Assembly (NCBI GenBank): GCA_020854015.1
Contig: JADZGG010000275.1
Coordinates: 1-7,360 of the forward strand
Reading direction: 5' to 3'
Origin: Flavobacteriales bacterium
Lineage (GTDB): Bacteria > Bacteroidota > Bacteroidia > Flavobacteriales_F > PHOS-HE28
Length of the DNA: 7,360 nt
Made by a program: the position numbers and the translations under genes. Below are positions 6,325 to 7,360 of the stretch, piece by piece. The notes beneath the pieces were generated by a model, which was not told where the DNA came from, searched no databases, and saw only the letters and a list, made by a program, of their open reading frames with translations. How positions within the stretch are numbered: position 1 is the stretch's first letter; the number at the start of each line of letters is the position of its first letter.

Positions 6325-7360
6325 CTGCGAAATGGAACTGGATGTGAGGTCGTTGGTGGTGAGGGGATCGAAGGTGGTAAGGACATCGTCGCTATCAGTG
6401 AATCCGATCTCGTTGGTCTTCACAAGGAAGATATCATCCAATCCAGCTCCATAGCTCTCGGTTACACCACAAAGAACATATCCAGCGGATGACCTTACCA
6501 ACGCGAACCCTTCCTCATCATCCTCACCTCCTTGGGTCTGGCCTAATCTGAAGTCTCCGTTCACATCGCTCTTTAGTAGGAACATATCGGAACCACCGGC
6601 ACCAAAGCCGAATACCTTACCGATGGCCGCATACTCTCCGGTGGGCAGTTGAACATGCTTGAACCCTTCTTGATGGTTGACCTGACCCCAATGCTTCTCC
6701 CATTGAAAAGTACCGGAACCATCAAGCTTGAAGTGGTATTGCTCAACTACCAAAGCAAAGCTCTTGGTAGCTCCCACGACCGAGTATCCACCATCCAGGG
6801 TCTGTATGATGTCCCGGCCAACCTCCATGCTATCACCGCCGACCGGGGTCTCCCATTCGATGAACCCTGTCTCGTCAAGTTTGACCACTTCAGCATCAGA
6901 TCGATCGTTCACAGATCCGGTCCAGGCTGACCCGCCGTCCAACGTACTGATGATCGAATTGGCCTCATCTTCTCCTGAAGCCCCAAAGTGACTGGTCCAA
7001 AGGGTGTCACCAGCTGCGTCCAGTCGCACGATCCAAGCATCGCCACCGACGCCTTCGCTATAGGTCTGACCAACGGCCAGGAGTCCTCCGTCCGCGGTAA
7101 GGGCCACATCGTTGAACAGATCCCAATCCGGTCCGCCATAGGTCCGCTCCCACTCCAGATCACCGGAGGGGCCAACCTTCAACAACAGCCCGTCATAGCC
7201 GTTGGTCGTATTCCGGTTTGTGGAACCCGCGATCACAAAGCCACCATCACTGGTCTCCACCAAGGCCTTGCCAGCGTCAACTTGCATGCTTCCGTAGGTC
7301 TTCGACCAAAGGCGAACCCCATTGCTGTCCACCTTGAAGAGGTAGACGTCCGAAGATCCA
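6097..7360 (-). CDS. Secreted beta-propeller-repeat protein with T9SS type A sorting domain (5' end missing)
   Basis: The frame is open through the upstream window edge. The 420 visible residues (counted from the first whole codon, 7359-7357) are therefore the C-terminal part of a larger protein, and the GTG at 7332 is simply an internal valine. Residues 1-330 are six and a half repeats of about 50 residues. The shared pattern is D-x(3)-hydrophobic-K, G-x(2)-x-W, Y/F-G, then T-x-DGG-x(3)-G. After a T/S-rich linker (331-345) comes a C-terminal domain of the T9SS type A class (346-420). The protein should cross the inner membrane by Sec, fold in the periplasm, then leave through T9SS to the surface or medium with the tail cleaved. 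A binding or structural role is plausible; no catalytic motif is seen. The stop TGA at 6099-6097 overlaps the next start as GTGA. Confidence 0.9.
   Translation of the reverse strand, partial: GSSDVYLFKVDSNGVRLWSKTYGSMQVDAGKALVETSDGGFVIAGSTNRNTTNGYDGLLLKVGPSGDLEWERTYGGPDWDLFNDVALTADGGLLAVGQTYSEGVGGDAWIVRLDAAGDTLWTSHFGASGEDEANSIISTLDGGSAWTGSVNDRSDAEVVKLDETGFIEWETPVGGDSMEVGRDIIQTLDGGYSVVGATKSFALVVEQYHFKLDGSGTFQWEKHWGQVNHQEGFKHVQLPTGEYAAIGKVFGFGAGGSDMFLLKSDVNGDFRLGQTQGGEDDEEGFALVRSSAGYVLCGVTESYGAGLDDIFLVKTNEIGFTDSDDVLTTFDPLTTNDLTSSSISQFTLFPSPSSGSLTVRTSERLRALTIWDVTGRQVLAQPLQGLDVRLDLELPDGTYVLAATTVQGQVLRQAFILQRL
6370..7359 (-). repeat. Tandem ~50-residue beta-propeller-like blades
   Basis: Numbered from the first whole codon, blades occupy about 1-53, 54-103, 104-152, 153-205, 206-254, 255-305 and a half blade at 306-330. 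The first four carry the DGG turn (38-40, 90-92, 141-143, 189-191); in the fifth and sixth it has decayed to TGE (240-242) and SAG (291-293). The G-x-W element is kept in blades one to five (W18, W70, W121, W169, W220) and lost in the sixth. A last half blade is what a ring-closing strand would leave, but the count cannot be fixed without the missing N-terminus. At the DNA level the repeats are diverged, so no recent expansion is evident. Confidence 0.8.

Overview
All eight supported genes lie on the minus strand and are read from high to low coordinates. The window appears to come from a GC-rich member of the Bacteroidota. The main evidence is the C-terminal type IX secretion (T9SS) sorting domain on the first gene, since that secretion system is confined to the Bacteroidota and close relatives. 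Weak Shine-Dalgarno sequences at the gene starts fit this. No species can be named from the sequence.

In transcription order, the upstream block holds three genes. The first is the 3' part of a secreted beta-propeller protein ending in a T9SS sorting domain (7360-6097). Next come a 471-residue polytopic membrane protein of unknown function with a soluble tail (6100-4685) and a DUF2306-like membrane protein (4681-3980). After the only real gap, 72 bp, comes a polysaccharide block. It holds a NodB-fold deacetylase of the type found with XrtA exosortase/exopolysaccharide loci (3907-3017), two GT4-type glycosyltransferases (3020-1917 and 1930-788), a WcaF-like left-handed beta-helix O-acetyltransferase (791-228), and the first 77 codons of a GT2 glycosyltransferase cut by the window edge (231-1).

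The packing is very tight. Four junctions are 4-bp stop/start overlaps (GTGA once, ATGA three times), one is a 14-bp overlap, and one is a 3-bp gap. This suggests one or two polycistronic, translationally coupled units. The second block reads as part of an exopolysaccharide, capsule or O-antigen locus: glycosyltransferases build a repeat unit, the acetyltransferase decorates it and the deacetylase trims it. The polymerase, flippase and initiating transferase are not in view.

No tRNA, rRNA, CRISPR array, insertion sequence, attachment site, convincing terminator or riboswitch was seen. The least explained parts are the 471-residue membrane protein, its 4-bp coupling to a T9SS-exported propeller, and the local GC drop inside the propeller gene.
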